The translations under genes were made by a program, and so were the position numbers. The notes beneath the pieces were generated by a model. The model was not told where the DNA came from and ran no database searches. It saw only the letters and a list, made by a program, of their open reading frames with translations. Below, one piece after another: positions 1 through 13,671 of a DNA stretch of 64,000 nt (positions are counted from its first letter, which is position 1; each line of letters starts with the position of its first letter). This DNA is from Syngnathus acus (taxonomy: Eukaryota; Chordata; Actinopteri; Syngnathiformes; Syngnathidae): contig NC_051095.1 in the NCBI RefSeq assembly GCF_901709675.1, positions 13,531,456 to 13,595,455 on the forward strand. The letters run 5' to 3'.

Positions 1-371
1 CAACTCATCGACCGGCGACCGCACAGCCGACCTCCAAAAAATGTGCGTCTAACTCTGGCATTCCGCCTCACCTTGTGTTTCCTTTTATATACTTTACCAC
101 CATCACCACTCTGCTAGACTAACAAACCAAACAAGACCTTGGGCTGATGAAAGGACTATGTAAGTCAGCTTTTTCCAACTACAGAAAGAGTCGATTTGAC
201 AGAGCTACCCTGAGCGACATTTTGTCCAACAACACAAATTATTAAAAAAAAGAAGAAAAAACCCCACACTAAAAAATCTTTAAGTGTACACATTTCAGTA
301 ATAAGTACAGCATATAAGGAAAATAAATACAGGATTTCAAACAAAGTTAACCTCTGTCTAAATTAATTTTA

Positions 372-374
<3 letters not shown>
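1..374. other. upstream sequence, nothing recognised
   Basis: AT-rich sequence upstream of the first coding exon of the GFRA-like gene. I see no reading frame, RNA gene or clear promoter motif here. Confidence 0.4.
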
Positions 375-445
<71 letters not shown>

Positions 446-480
446 TCCTCTCTCGCTCTCTATCTCTATCTCCCACTCTC
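375..480 (+). repeat. (TC)n microsatellite
   Basis: A pure TC dinucleotide tract runs from 375 to 442 and degrades to interrupted TC/CT-rich sequence up to about 480. It lies roughly 310 bp upstream of the start codon of the GFRA-like gene, so it falls in or near that gene's promoter or 5' UTR. Long pyrimidine tracts are length-variable; whether this one affects expression cannot be judged. Confidence 0.95.
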
Positions 481-679
481 AACTCACCCACACTGTAGAT
501 AAGAAGGCGCGCGGTCGAACTTCACATTAAAACGCGCAGCTCCAAATGCGCAACGACCAGTCACCGACTCGAATCAACTGATGGGATCATACCACCTTAA
601 AAGGCGACCGAACGACAACTTGACAGCTTCTGCAAGATTACGTCGCATTTTTCTAACGGCAATAATATTATCTTTAATA

Positions 680-715
680 ATGACCCAAAGTGGATACCAG
701 CGTCTCTTCGCCTAA
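680..715 (+). promoter_or_regulatory. short upstream ORF in the presumed 5' leader of gfra4
   Basis: An ATG at 680 opens an 11-codon frame closed by TAA at 713-715. It ends 75 nt before the main ATG at 791, and there is no ATG between the two. If the transcript starts upstream of 680, this would be a uORF that could dampen or tune initiation at 791. The transcription start is not visible, so membership in the leader is inferred. Confidence 0.35.
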
Positions 716-790
716 CTCCGCAGTTCAAGGTGAAAGTTCCCACGCGTTTATTATTCCAAAGGGGGGAAAAACATCATTTGGCGCAGAGAG

Positions 791-833
791 ATGGACCTGT
801 GGGGGCTTTATCTTCTACATCTCACAAGTTACG
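791..833 (+). CDS. gfra4: gfra4 coding exon 1 (signal peptide start)
   Basis: The exon encodes [14 protein letters not shown] plus the first base of the next codon, followed by a strong donor (G|GTAAGT). The ATG has a purine at -3 and G at +4. Joined to exon 2 the frame continues as [12 protein letters not shown], giving a hydrophobic signal peptide that runs straight into the first cysteine of D1. No other upstream ATG joins exon 2 in frame this cleanly, which is why this start was chosen. The 5' UTR boundary is not visible. Confidence 0.8.
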
Positions 834-3800
834 GTAAGTGGATTGAATCATCAAAATGACTTATTTTTAGCTGCGATGGACTGAACAATGCGCGCATAAT
901 GTAATTCTTTTGTTCATTCATTTTTTATTCTTTTGTTTTTAATGTTACTAATATTTCTCTTTTTTTATGTGCACTTTTTATTTTACACTGCTGCATTACC
1001 AATTGCGACTGCTTCGATCGACTCCCCCTGTTTTATTGTTATTACACAGTAGTAATTATTTATGCCTGCTGAGCTGTTTATTCCGGTAAACAATCCCCAT
1101 ACAGCATTAAAGTGACACCTGCTCTCCATGTAATTGAAAGAAGGAGCACTATTGATTTTTTTTTTTTAAGGGGAGGCAACAGTGCACTGTGGTGTGTCTC
1201 GTTTTCTGTTAAGTGTGTCCATGTCGTACATGCTAAAAATAATTAAAGAGCAAGCCACATATGCATGTGCATGGGAAGATAAGACACTAATGGAGGGGTG
1301 GGCAACCCGGGGCGCCTGGGAGTTTGGTCCAATCAGTCATGCAATTGTAAAATCCTCAGAGAAGCTGCTCTAAGAAGCTGATTTAACGTGATTTCCCCCC
1401 CCCAAAAAAAATTAATCACATTTTTTCCCATCAGTTTAGTAAGGAGACAGCACCAAGATCCCTCTAAGCCAGGGGTCACCAACCTTTCTTAAACCGAGAG
1501 CTACTTCCTGGGTACTGATTAAGGCAAAGGGCTACCAGTCTGACACACTTCTGAAATAGCCAATTTGCTCAAGTTGGCTTTCACTGTTATTATTGTCATT
1601 TCCAGTTCACATGTAAGTGTGATTTTAATAAGAATAGCAAAAATACAGTCAAACCTTGGTTTTTGACCACAATCCGTTCCATAAGGCGGTTCGAGAAGCG
1701 AATCGGTCGAATTCCGAATCTATTTTTCCCATTACAAATAATGGAAAAAAAAATTATCCGTTTCAAGACAAAGAAAAACCCCGCCTTTTTAAGCATTTTT
1801 TAATTTGGGCATATTTTTCCCATCGTGCAACTGCAGCGCACCGCCGAACGCGCAAACGTAGCGCGTCGCCCACCGCGCATCTGCACCGCGTTGGTCGCAT
1901 TATTGTGACAGAGCAGTCGCTGAAATTTCGAAAATATGTTTAAAGTCCTGATGTACTTTCCAAAATTTAAGTGGACCTAAGTGCGCAGGGAGCTTAATTT
2001 TGTCTGATCGCGCAACTGCAGCGCACCGCCGAACGCGCAACAGTAGCGCGTCGCTGACCGCGCAACTGCACCGCGCTGGTCGCATTATTGTGACAGAGGC
2101 GTCGCTAAAATTTAGAAAATATTTTTAAAGTCCTGATGTATTTTCCAAAATTTAAGTGGACCTCAGTGCGCAGGGAGCTTAATTTGGTCCGATCGCGCAA
2201 CCGCAGCGTGCCGGGCGCTCACTGTCGCATCGAGAAGCGAATCGGTCGAATTCCGAATCTATTTTTCCCATTACAAATAATGGAAAAAAAAAATATCCGT
2301 TTCAAGACAAAGAAAAACCCCGCCTTTTTAAGCATTTTTTAATTTGGGCATATTTTTCCCATCGTGCAACTGCAGCGCACCGCCGAACGCGCAAACGTAG
2401 CGCGTCGCCCACCGCGCATCTGCACCGCGTTGGTCGCATTATTGTGACAGAGCAGTCGCTGAAATTTCGAAAATATGTTTAAAGTCCTGATGTACTTTCC
2501 AAAATTTAAGTGGACCTAAGTGCGCAGGGAGCTTAATTTTGTCTGATCGCGCAACTGCAGCGCACCGCCGAACGTGCAACAGTAGCGCGTCGCTGACCGC
2601 GCAACTGCACCGCGCTGGTCGCATTATTGTGACAGAGCCGTCGCTAAAATTTAGAAAATATTTTTAAAGTCCTGATGTATTTTCCAAAATTTAAGTGGAC
2701 CTCAGTGCGCAGGGAGCTTAATTTGGTCCGATCGCGCAACCGCAGCGTGCCGGGCGCTCACTGTCGCATTGCTTTCTTTGGAGGCATGATTAGAGGTTAA
2801 TACAATCCTCAAAGTAACGAAAATACAATAACAACGGAGTCCGTCGGCATCCGGGCCGTGCGGTCGGGTTTTTTCGGGTCCTCCCGGCTCATCTCGCGAG
2901 GTTCAACCTCCAAATTTTATTCGACAACCGAAGCAAAAGAATCTCGAATTTTTTGTTGGAATTCCGATTTGTTCGAGAACCAGGACGTTCGAAAACCGAG
3001 GTTTGACTCTAAAATAAATAGATGCAGCTCACTGACAAGTTCCGCTATTTGAGCTAATTTTAGAACAGTCCTCCGGGCGACTCATGCGGTCCTCACGGGC
3101 GACCTGGTGCCCGTGGGCACCGTGTTGGTGACCCCTGCTCTAAGCCCATCCATCCATTTTCAATAGCACTTGTCCTAAAAATAGGTGCGCTGAAGCCCGT
3201 GCCAGCTAACTTATGTACACTCTGCCAACCTTGCCACAGGGCACACACTGAAGCCAATCTGCTTAGGAGCAACACATGCTTGAATATATGCCATCCCTCA
3301 TTGAGACACATTCTTTGACAATGATTAGGTTATGTGCCAAAATCAATTAGCAGTGCAAAGACTAAATCACTTAATGACATCATGAATCGAATGAAATCGC
3401 GTCGGTTTTGGATTCAAGTTGACTAAAAGTCAAACTGCGGGAGGTCTCGAAGTACAGACATTGATCAAGTGGAGGGTCAGCTCCTGCATTGCGTGGGACG
3501 CAGAGTTCAAGTTACATTACTGTAGCCGTGGCTGTTATGAAAAATGAAACAGATCCCCGGCGAGCAGCCTGCGAGGCGAGCTTTGATGTTATCGGTGTGA
3601 TAAATGTGCACCGGTGCACACGTTGACAAATCCACATCGAAGCTGTAAATTATACGGAATTAAGCACAAACCGAAGAGTGTGTGATTATTTTAGGTTAGA
3701 TAAGAAGTTCTCTGGAGACCCTGCAAGTGAAATGGCAAAAAGGAGAGAGTTCATCATCAACAAGGTCCTGTGGTGGCACATGCTGTTCAAAATGGTTTTG

Positions 3801-6800
3801 ATGCAGTGGCAGCATTTCTATTACGTGTACAAATATTGACAGATTAGTTGACTGCTTCACAATTGACAATTTTATAGAACATATTTTTTGATGACGTCTC
3901 CTCTTTAAGAAAGTCACCTGGAGCCGAGCCGCATCCCACAAATGTATATTGTCCAATCACAGTCCTGTGCTGGATACTCTGATAAAGGGAAAAGCTTTGC
4001 AGTAGCTAGTTGAATTGGTGATAAATGAATAGGTCAACCTTTGTATGCTCCAATGTAAGCAATATTTTTGTATTATCAGCTATTGACGTAGCGAGGCCTG
4101 CTTAAAATTGTCAATTGGGGCATTTGTACATGTCTGTACTGCTTATTTGTATGGTTTTATTTCAGTTATTCATTTTCAAATATTTTAATGGTTTGGCCCC
4201 ACCTTCTCTGAGCTCCTTCACCCATACGCACCTGCTCGGTGTCTTATCTTCGGAGGACCAGACCTTATTAGATATACGGAGGACTAAGAGGAGGCTCAGA
4301 GGGAAGTGAGGCTTTTCGGTTGCCGTTCCTGCTTTTTGGAGTGACTTCCCATTAAACTTTAGGCAAGCCACCTCACTCATTTTAAAACGCATTTTTATTC
4401 TTTGGCTTTTGATTCAGCATGAGACTTGGTTTTCGTTTTACTATTGTGTGCTCTTTACTATCTTTGTTATTAATTCATTCTTTTGTACCTTTAGCTGTAT
4501 CAGTTGTGAGAGTGCACTCTATATGATGATGACAATTATTTGTTCATTGTTTTTGCTTTATTTATGAAACTTTGTTTTCCTGTTGTCTTTTCTGTGTTTG
4601 CCTTGTGTTGCACTGTTGCATACCAAACTGCCTCCTGGGGACAATAAAGATCAGTACCAGATCAAACTCCACAACATTCTATGTGGCCCTTTCCTTGTCT
4701 TACTTTTAAAACTAGCTATCCATCATAAAAATGATATACTAATGACCAAATGCAGAGCCAATTATGTAACATGATGGAGCGATTAATAGAGTTCCTATAG
4801 AGAACTTGTTAGATATGGGACAAGAAGTGTAACTTTCACACAGCCCGGCCACACATCGAATTTGTAAATGGGAACAGTGTCTTACTGCTCCACTCTCAGT
4901 GATTACGCATCGTTCGAGCACCCCCCCCCGGCCCAGAGGGAAACTCTAACTACGATGCGGACTATGATTAACACAAGTTTGACATCACTGCTGTAATTGT
5001 CCCGAGATATGGCTATATTGTGAAACCTTGTATGTCTATCTTGCATTTGCTCGGCGACCAGTCAAGGGTGTACACCGCCTATCACACAATGTCAGGTGTG
5101 ATAGGATCCTGTTATCCGGAGCACTAATCAGGATAAGCGCTGCAGGAATTGGATGAGTGGATGGATGAGTTATATTGCTCTAAGAAGTGCACACAGTGAA
5201 TGCACCATGCTGGGAGCTTAACGGAGAACGCAACGGTAACTAACTTAGTGAGATGTGGCAAATGGACAACTCTGTAAACTGTCAGGTAGTTTGACTTGAA
5301 CATGTCAGTGTTCTGGGCTGATCAATAGGTGTTGACCCTTTAATGGAAACAGGAGTCCAGAACATTCAGAGACAATATAAGGATGGGGCAATTGACTCTT
5401 TCAAGTCTGATTGCCTCATTTGAATCATTTCAATACATTTACAAGGTATGATGTACCTTGTTCTGTACCTCGATGTGAGGTGGCTCTATAGTCTCTCGGC
5501 ACTCAGCATCAGCCAAAATGTAATTTTTGACTTTATAGCTTCGACATTGTAGGATGTGACCTGTATCCGTAATGGTGATAGATAAGTACTCCAGAGCATG
5601 CAATTAGCAAGCATATTGGCTTGACCTCCTGCAAGACATTTGTCATGACTTACACCTGAGGCAGGTGGCATCATAGTTGGCATCACAGCATAATACACAT
5701 ACATTTATGTGTATTTTTAACCTCTTTTATGCGCCATCATCACTATTTAGCTCCATGAAAAATGTGCAGGATAGGAGATTGTATAACACGTAATACACTT
5801 CTGCAATATGAGATTTATGGGGAACTTAATGGTGTGTTATGGAATCCTGATATGACGTTTTTTTCTCACTCGTCGACACTAGGCCTCTATTTTCTAGCGC
5901 ATTTTGCCTTTTGCGTGAGCTCAAGGCTCGCTGCATTTCTGCCGGTGTGCCCACGTAGTATATGGAGTGTTGTTGGAGATGTGACAATTTGGTGGAAAAC
6001 AAACAATGGCCATTAAGGTGCTTCTGTTTTGGTTAGCAACATACTTCAAATGAGCTGAGCAATTTTTATAGACACTTTTCACTCTCTCTCCAGCGTTGCT
6101 GTAACAAGCCTGTTTGGAGTCTGTACCAACCACCCTCTACTTTGGATGTGCCTTTCATTGTCATGACACTAGCAGGTGAAGGAAAGGCGTGGCGTGGCGA
6201 TTTGTCAAGTTCCAAATTTAATTAACGGCAAGCTCAGTAAAAATATGGATTGTATTTTCACTCGTGGGGGCAGTACTTCATTACCAAGCTGCCAAACTAC
6301 ACCAAAGTGTTTTGAATATCATATGGCACATGCAACAGAAACATCGTCAAACACAAAAGGCCCTTCTTTGCCTGCCAACTCCTGGATTGGGCCGGCATGA
6401 AGTAGTAAATTATTTAAACAGTTTCATCACAATCTGTCAACATTCAGAAAGGTAGACAACTTTTCTTACTACAGCTACATGCTTGATTGTGTAACTTCAC
6501 GCTTGACGGGTGGGCAGGCACTCACTCCACACACCCATCTATTTGTTTACAAGGAATATTTTAATCCCCTTTTAATACATTGTAGAATTAGAACAGCTAT
6601 AAACTTCAAACATCCGTCCTCACTGTATAGTAGTAGCCTGCGTCTTCACTGAACTCTTAACGTAGCTGATTATTAGACCACAAGGGCCTTGCACACATCT
6701 CATGAGCAGGAACCAAAGCTCTATCAAGGATGTCAGTATTCCATCTAACAAAATGCAGTGGCTTAGTAATATCCACTCACTTGTTGTGCGACAGCGGAGT

Positions 6801-9800
6801 TAAAAGCTTTCCAGACGGAAAGGCTCTTCGACTTCACCTCCGGTGGACTAGCTTGCTTCTCCAGTCAGAGCCTTTAAAACGTATTCAATTATTAAGGCTG
6901 CAAAGTCTGCAGAGGAGACGCATTCACTCGATGTCCGTTTCGCTGTGCTGACCTTTCACTGTGTCATTATTCAATGCCTCGCATAATTGTCTGCCTAGGT
7001 AATGACTTCAATCACTACACAAAGTTGACAGTCATCGATCCAAAGCATGTCACATCCTGATTATGACTGTCAAGGACCCTGATGGGATGTGTTTAAAGAA
7101 AATAACCAGTAAATGATAGGGTGGCACAAGGAGCAGCAGTTCACAAAAGTGATTTGAGCCTTCAAACTTGCTGTTATCTATTTTTGATAGGACAACGCTG
7201 AAGAAATGACACTACAATAAAAAGTGTACAGCTTGTACGTTATAAATTTACTGTTATCTCAAAATTACTCAACACAGCCGTTAATGTCGAGATTGCTGGG
7301 CCCACTTTGGACACTTTTACTCTGGGGTGTCCTCACTTTTGTTGCCAGCGGTGAAGAGTAAAATGCAGGATCCGATGTCAGGCCCCCCTCACTGCGTCTT
7401 CCCTCACGCTGTCACTTATGTTATGCGAAATGATCATTATCCTGGATTGCTCTTTCATTCTGCTACACTTTTGAGGATGAGAGAATGGTCAGCCGGGATG
7501 ATACGGAAATATCAATATCGGTCTGGAATTGATTTGTAAGAAACTGGTTATGTATGGGAAAATTATCAGCATGGTGAGTAGTGCACTGAGAGGCTACTGT
7601 GGGGTTATTATAGACTTTGAATTTTCTTTTATTATAGTTGTTTTTTAATTTTTTTTTTGACTTGCTTTTTTACATTTCCATTAGTTTTTAAAGCAAGTTT
7701 ACTCCTTTTTATTTGTTAAAAATGCTTTGTTTTCATTTATTTTAATATTTGTTTAATATATGGAGTATTTGTTGAGGCAAAGATAAACATAAAGTAAACT
7801 ACAATTCTGAATTGACTTTCTGTAGAGATAAAGAGCAGTACCACAATAAATACATTTCAAATGAGCTCTGAAAGATCATGTATTACATAAATTGACAAAG
7901 ATAAAAACAAAAGACATTTTCTCTACACTTTGGATTATTTGCAAAATGGTAAGATGTAGTGTTTTTACTTTATTTCAGCAATGAAAATGTTAATTCCCAA
8001 GTTTAGTAGTTTTTAGTTACTATTTCATTTGTTGTTAACTTAACCTTGGTCTACTGACAGAACAATAAGTGACTGACAAAACCATAGTGATACTCTGATT
8101 GGCTGAATCAGTAGATCGATTTTCATTTAGTACGCGTGGGATATAAATTAATAACACTTACAAAGAAATCCTGACTGTGAATCACGGCTTTTGCTTTATC
8201 GTTGTAACATGAGATCATATTATTAAAGTAATGCTGTATAAAACGAATTTGGTAAAAACCTTAATGACATCGCATTCATCCTTTAGATTATGTTGATTGT
8301 ATTTCACATCAGTTATAATATTTTGACCCTCAGACAAAGTCAAGTGACATATTTTCAACAGCTTTGACCCCCAGCAAACTTCAAGCACAACAATGTCTTC
8401 TTATCACATCAGTACCATTATCAGTATCATTGATACCTAATTCTATTTTTCTTGGTATCATATCTTTAAGGAAATGTGCACTATCACAAGTCGGAGAGCT
8501 ATCACAACAAACCAATTCCATAAGGCACTGCAAACATCTATCTTGATCACTACGCTCAGCGACAGAAGATGGCGTCCCCTAAAAAAAAAAAAAGGATTTT
8601 GTGAAATCGAGGGAAACTGAGGCTCATTAACTCGGATTCCTCCCACTAAGAAAACTTGCTCCAGAAAGGGAAGCCTTATGCCTTTGCAGAGTAAGCGAGA
8701 GCTCCTCTTCTTTCCTGGACACTGTTACGTCTAAGTGGGTTTTCATGATGATAGATGGAAGGGAATTCTTGAGAAGGGGGCCTGACAAAAGGTCCAAGGA
8801 CATTCTCTCTTACCCAGGTTAGCTGAGTGTGAAATGAGAATTTTCATTGCACACTAGGACCTACAGGTACATATGGCCACTCTTTTTTTTTTTAGCGGAT
8901 GTAACGAACCACTGTTATAGAACAATCTTTGCCGGAAACAGTAGTTTCCCTCAAGTGGAATTGTAACATTAGGACGCCAACTTATGTCTGTTCTTTGCTA
9001 AATTCGCAGTAATAATAATAAATAGATATAAATGAATAAAGGCTACTGTCCTTTACCAAATACAATCTAAGAGCATTGGAACTATTATCGATTGACGTAC
9101 CTAATTATTCATTTACTAAATTACGTGTCCTTCTGAGAGTCAAGAGTAACTAGAGACTATTCCAGCTGACTTTGGGGGTGGTGGGGCACACTAGTCATCA
9201 GTCAATCACAGGGAACATATTCTATAGACAAACAACAAGAAACATGTTTTGGGGATGTGGGAGGAAACCGGAGTACTGTGGAAAACCCCTAACCACTATC
9301 CAGCCATTTGATACACTGTATCATTTAAAATCAATGGACTTTCTCCATTAAAGACTAGGCTGAAAACTATGCCCATCCATTTGAAAATTGATCTCAGTAA
9401 ATCAAATGAAAAGTATCGCTCTTTGACAATGTGAAAAACAATCTTTTGTAATTTTACCATTAATAGGATGGAAGAACATCACTGAACTAATGGTACATTG
9501 ATGTAACTTTTCAGAGCTGCCATGACATTCTTTAGACCACAAATCATGCCAAATCATAGCTGCATAGTTGCCTCAATTGATGATCTTATTTGAAATCAGT
9601 AGGATGCTTGCTTTGAAGTAAAGCCAGTATTCTTGAGAGTTTAAAGACGATTAGTTTAGAATGGCAATGTGACAGCGACTGATTCATCTCCTTTACCATT
9701 TCCTCAGTGATAGTACATCCTGGCTTTTATAGCCTCACCCTCGCTTGTCTCTCACATTCCAAACTTGCATAAACATCAGCAGCCTTGGTAAATATTATCC

Positions 9801-12800
9801 GACTTATGTTATGTTACAAATGTTGTGCAAAACAAGACCAAAGCGTAAACAATCTCGCTCCCCATACAAAACGAGCTGACCTTAAAGCGTCTCAGCTGTA
9901 CGTTTCCGCGACCGTGAATGCAACTGCCTTTTTTCCTTATGCAGATTCATGACAGACAGGATGAATGAAGCCAGCAACAGCACTATTTGATATGTGGACA
10001 TGCTGCATTATTAATGTTATTTCATTAAAAAGGAATTGTGGCCTCCAACTATATAGAAGTAGCAGCGTTAGTTTACATGCACAGACAAGTAAATACCACT
10101 GAGCTTCAGCCAAGATAATGCAATAGTTCCTTATCAGTGTTCCCGAGCCGGAACGTACACTAAGGCGGCTGCAAATAGTGTTTCAGCAGAAATTAATTTG
10201 CCGTCTCTTATGCCCAGGAGGAGCTCTTCTGTTAATCAAATCAGGGAAAGCTGCGTGTGGCCGCAATCAAAAGGAATGTCTGGAAATGCCCGTTTATGTG
10301 AAATAAATTGAATTATTGTTGTGTTGTACAAATAGGAAATGCAGGAAATGGCTTCATAACTAGAAGCTCACGAGCCCTGGCGCGGGTCATTCGTCTTGCC
10401 TCAATTCCATGTGATGGAATCTGACAGCAAAGAGAAACACTGCATCCTAACAATCTATCTAACTATCCATTGAGCTTCTTCTATTTTATTATTCCTGTGA
10501 AAGAAAATACAAAGATTTGCTCAGAGACAGTCAAGCAATAACATGAAATTATAGTGGAAGCTGGCCGAAAGGAGGAACAAGTCTTCCTTAAGGAATAGTC
10601 TATCTTAATTGATCAGTCACATTTAATAAGGGTACAGATTGACTTCAGGAAGAGCATAGCTAAATAATGCATACATTTACATGGAAAATGAGGTTAAAAA
10701 CAAACCATAAAAACACTTATTATATAACTTTCTCCCTATGACACAGAATAAAGGGACAAAGTAACACCCACAATTTTCCACCGTTGAAAGCGTATTAGCG
10801 CCGTAAAGGATCAGATGTCGTCAGTTTGTAAGGATATTATGTAGTGGGTGTGAAGTGTTAAAAGCAGTTGTTGCTGTCTGACAATTATTTTATGCACAAC
10901 ACCAGATGTGGGTAATTGTAAAAAAAAAAAAAAAAATGCATGGACTAAAAATCTAAACTAAATACACCGATGGTCACTTTCAGAAAAAAGTGAAAATGAT
11001 GGTGGGGCCATTTTGCGATTCTTCATCTTTTGTTTATTGAAAAAAAACCTGAATGTATTGTATATTGTGTAATATTGGTTAGGGTTTAAGTTCTAATAAT
11101 TCAAAGAAAAACACAGCAAAATCTCAGCTATGTGTTCAATGCAACAAAGTACATGCAGTGATGCCTTGGCTTACAAATTGAAATTTTCTCGCACCATCCT
11201 CGTAACTGAAAACACCCGGATATCGGAAAGCATCTTGTCCCCATTGAAATGAATGAAAATGGATTTAATTAAAATTTTATGTGAAAACTCTACATATTCT
11301 ACTTTCTAACACATTGTGCATCACGATTTCATGCCTCAATGCCCATTAATGATGTGCTCTTTCTGGTGTGCTCACCTTGCTCAGCAGGAGGCAGTAAATA
11401 CAGACTTACAAGACTTTCTCAACTAATTCACTCGCCAAGCTGTTGTAATATTTGTTGTTTTTCACAGAAAATGCCTTCAAGTATTGCTATATTGTCTCTC
11501 TCTGTGTTGCTGCACCATCTATTTTCAAATATATGTTGCTTAAAGTGCCAAATCCAAGTGATACAACTTTTCTTGGCATTTATCGTTATCATATTTATAT
11601 ATTATATTTTATAGAATAGGCAATAAAGGAAACGTTGTGGGCCGCCATGACACAGACTTTGCACACCCCCACCTTAAGTTGACAATCAACATAGGTTCTT
11701 GCCATTGTACATTCATTCAGCGTCTGCATCTGCAAACACTTAAGCCCCAGCATAATAGTTAAAAAAAAATCCCCCTCCCTCTGAGGCGATTGGTCAACTA
11801 ACCTCAATTGTATAACCCTGTAATGAGGAGATGATAGAAGCTTGACGACGTGCCGCTTCATTCCCTCAGCGTTCAAGGAAAGGAAATGCGCCATTACTGA
11901 GGCAGCAGACAAAAGAATAGAAAGTGGCTGGAGGGCACCTGTCTGTGCGAGCTGCAGTGGATTTACAACATCTGCTTGATGCAAGGGAGGAGGATGCCAC
12001 TTCCGTTCCCCGCGCCAAGATTCATCGCTCAGGAGCAGCCAATGATGCAGCCGACAAATTGGCACTCGCAAGTTCGGCAGCACTTTTGTATCTCACTGAG
12101 CTGTGATTATTAAAACTTTTGTCTCAGGGTCTTGAGCCTATTTTACACGAAGATACTGCAAATTGCATCATCAACTTTGGCCTTTTACGAAGAGGGAGGA
12201 ATATCGCTGCAACACAGTGGCATGGCATCCAGCAATGGAATCCTGATTTTTTTAACGCTTTAATCAGTTGCGGCCCTAAGCTTCGACAACCTGGCAGAAT
12301 TTACGAGATGTACACGATTCTTAGAAAACACAAGTGACCATTCAACTTAAACTCAAAGGCATTTCAGAATGACGCAAAAACAAAACAATAAACAAACTGA
12401 TGAGATGGTTCCGTTCAATCAGTCATAATGTCTCCAGAAAATATTTCACAGATTCTAACAGGTTACGTACTACGAAAAGATGGAATATTAGCGGGATGAC
12501 AACCAATGAATATGGAATATGATTACAAACAGGCTCTGATAGTATTTTGTTAAACATGAGTGCGCAGTGTAAAAACTGGGACAGTGGGTCAGCTGTTTTC
12601 ATAACAGTTTTTTTTCTGTATTGTGGCTACAAACTCAAGTGAACAGGAACTTTTCTTTGACACCGCCATACTTCTGCCTTCTCATTAAAGTCCGCAGTGG
12701 CAAGAATTTGGCCTCATTTGTGCAAAGAAGCCTTTGGCCCTGTCACCACCCGCATCCCTCCCAGAGTGCTTATTAAGGCCCTAATTAATCGGATGAAGAG

Positions 12801-13608
12801 AATACCACGAAGGATTCGACAGCACGGCGTGAGTGATCACTGTGAAACCAGAGCAACATTACTGTGAATGTGCCGCCCTGACAGGAATCGCCACACACTC
12901 CTTTGGGATTTTGAACAACTTGTGGGATGAGCTATAAATGAACACATTTGGAAATACTACAATTATTTCGACAGGAACCTACAAGTTTGAACAAAATATG
13001 CCTTGTTGATAACCTACAATTTCCTTGAGTCTGTAAACTCTCGCCATTATAACACCGGGAAAGGAACTTGAATTATGTCATATAAAGGGAAAATCAACTT
13101 ACCCTCTACCCAATATTTTGTGTTGCACACCACACAGAAATCTCAATGGCAGGCTGAAAGAGGCACGCAAACATTGAATGTACCACTTGAGCTTGGGGGC
13201 CTAAAATAATTGTTTTCTTTTAAATAGAGAACATAGATACTTGTCTGGAAATTGAATCCCAGCTACAGGGATGATTGTTACTCTCTCTAATCACTACAGC
13301 ATCAGGAAGCTTTATGACTTAATCAGAAGTAAATTGACAATCAACCAAAAATAAAGAAATTGAAGCACACTAGAGTGAAATCAACCAATAATGCAGTTTA
13401 AAGCACATTTAAACTCACATATACTGTATAAAGTCAAAGTCTGCATTATTGTCAATTTCTTCACATGTCAAGACACACAAAGAGATCGAAATTACGTTTC
13501 CCACTATCCCACGGTAACAAGACATATTACACAATATACGTACATACAAGTAAACAGCACAAAAAGTAAAAACAAGACGGCACAAACAATGAATATATAA
13601 GAGCGATG

Positions 13609-13671
<63 letters not shown>

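Larger units (their letters stand above)
1462..3145. mobile_element. hAT-type non-autonomous element with 8-bp target duplication
   Basis: Terminal inverted repeats CAGGGGTCACCAAC (from 1470) and GTTGGTGACCCCTG (to 3137) are flanked by perfect 8-bp direct repeats CTCTAAGC at 1462-1469 and 3138-3145. An 8-bp duplication with CAGGGG-type ends is the hallmark of the hAT superfamily. Only about 300 bp belong to the hAT itself; the rest is a second element inserted inside it (1646-3010). No transposase is encoded. Confidence 0.9.

Noticed and set aside
690-884. Open frame overlapping gfra4 exon 1 in another frame
   Set aside because: It starts at a GTG, has no ATG, and does not splice into exon 2; the ATG at 791 in the other frame does.
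11595-12083. 162-codon open frame on the minus strand in gfra4 intron 1
   Set aside because: No domain, splice context or codon pattern of a real gene; composition looks random.
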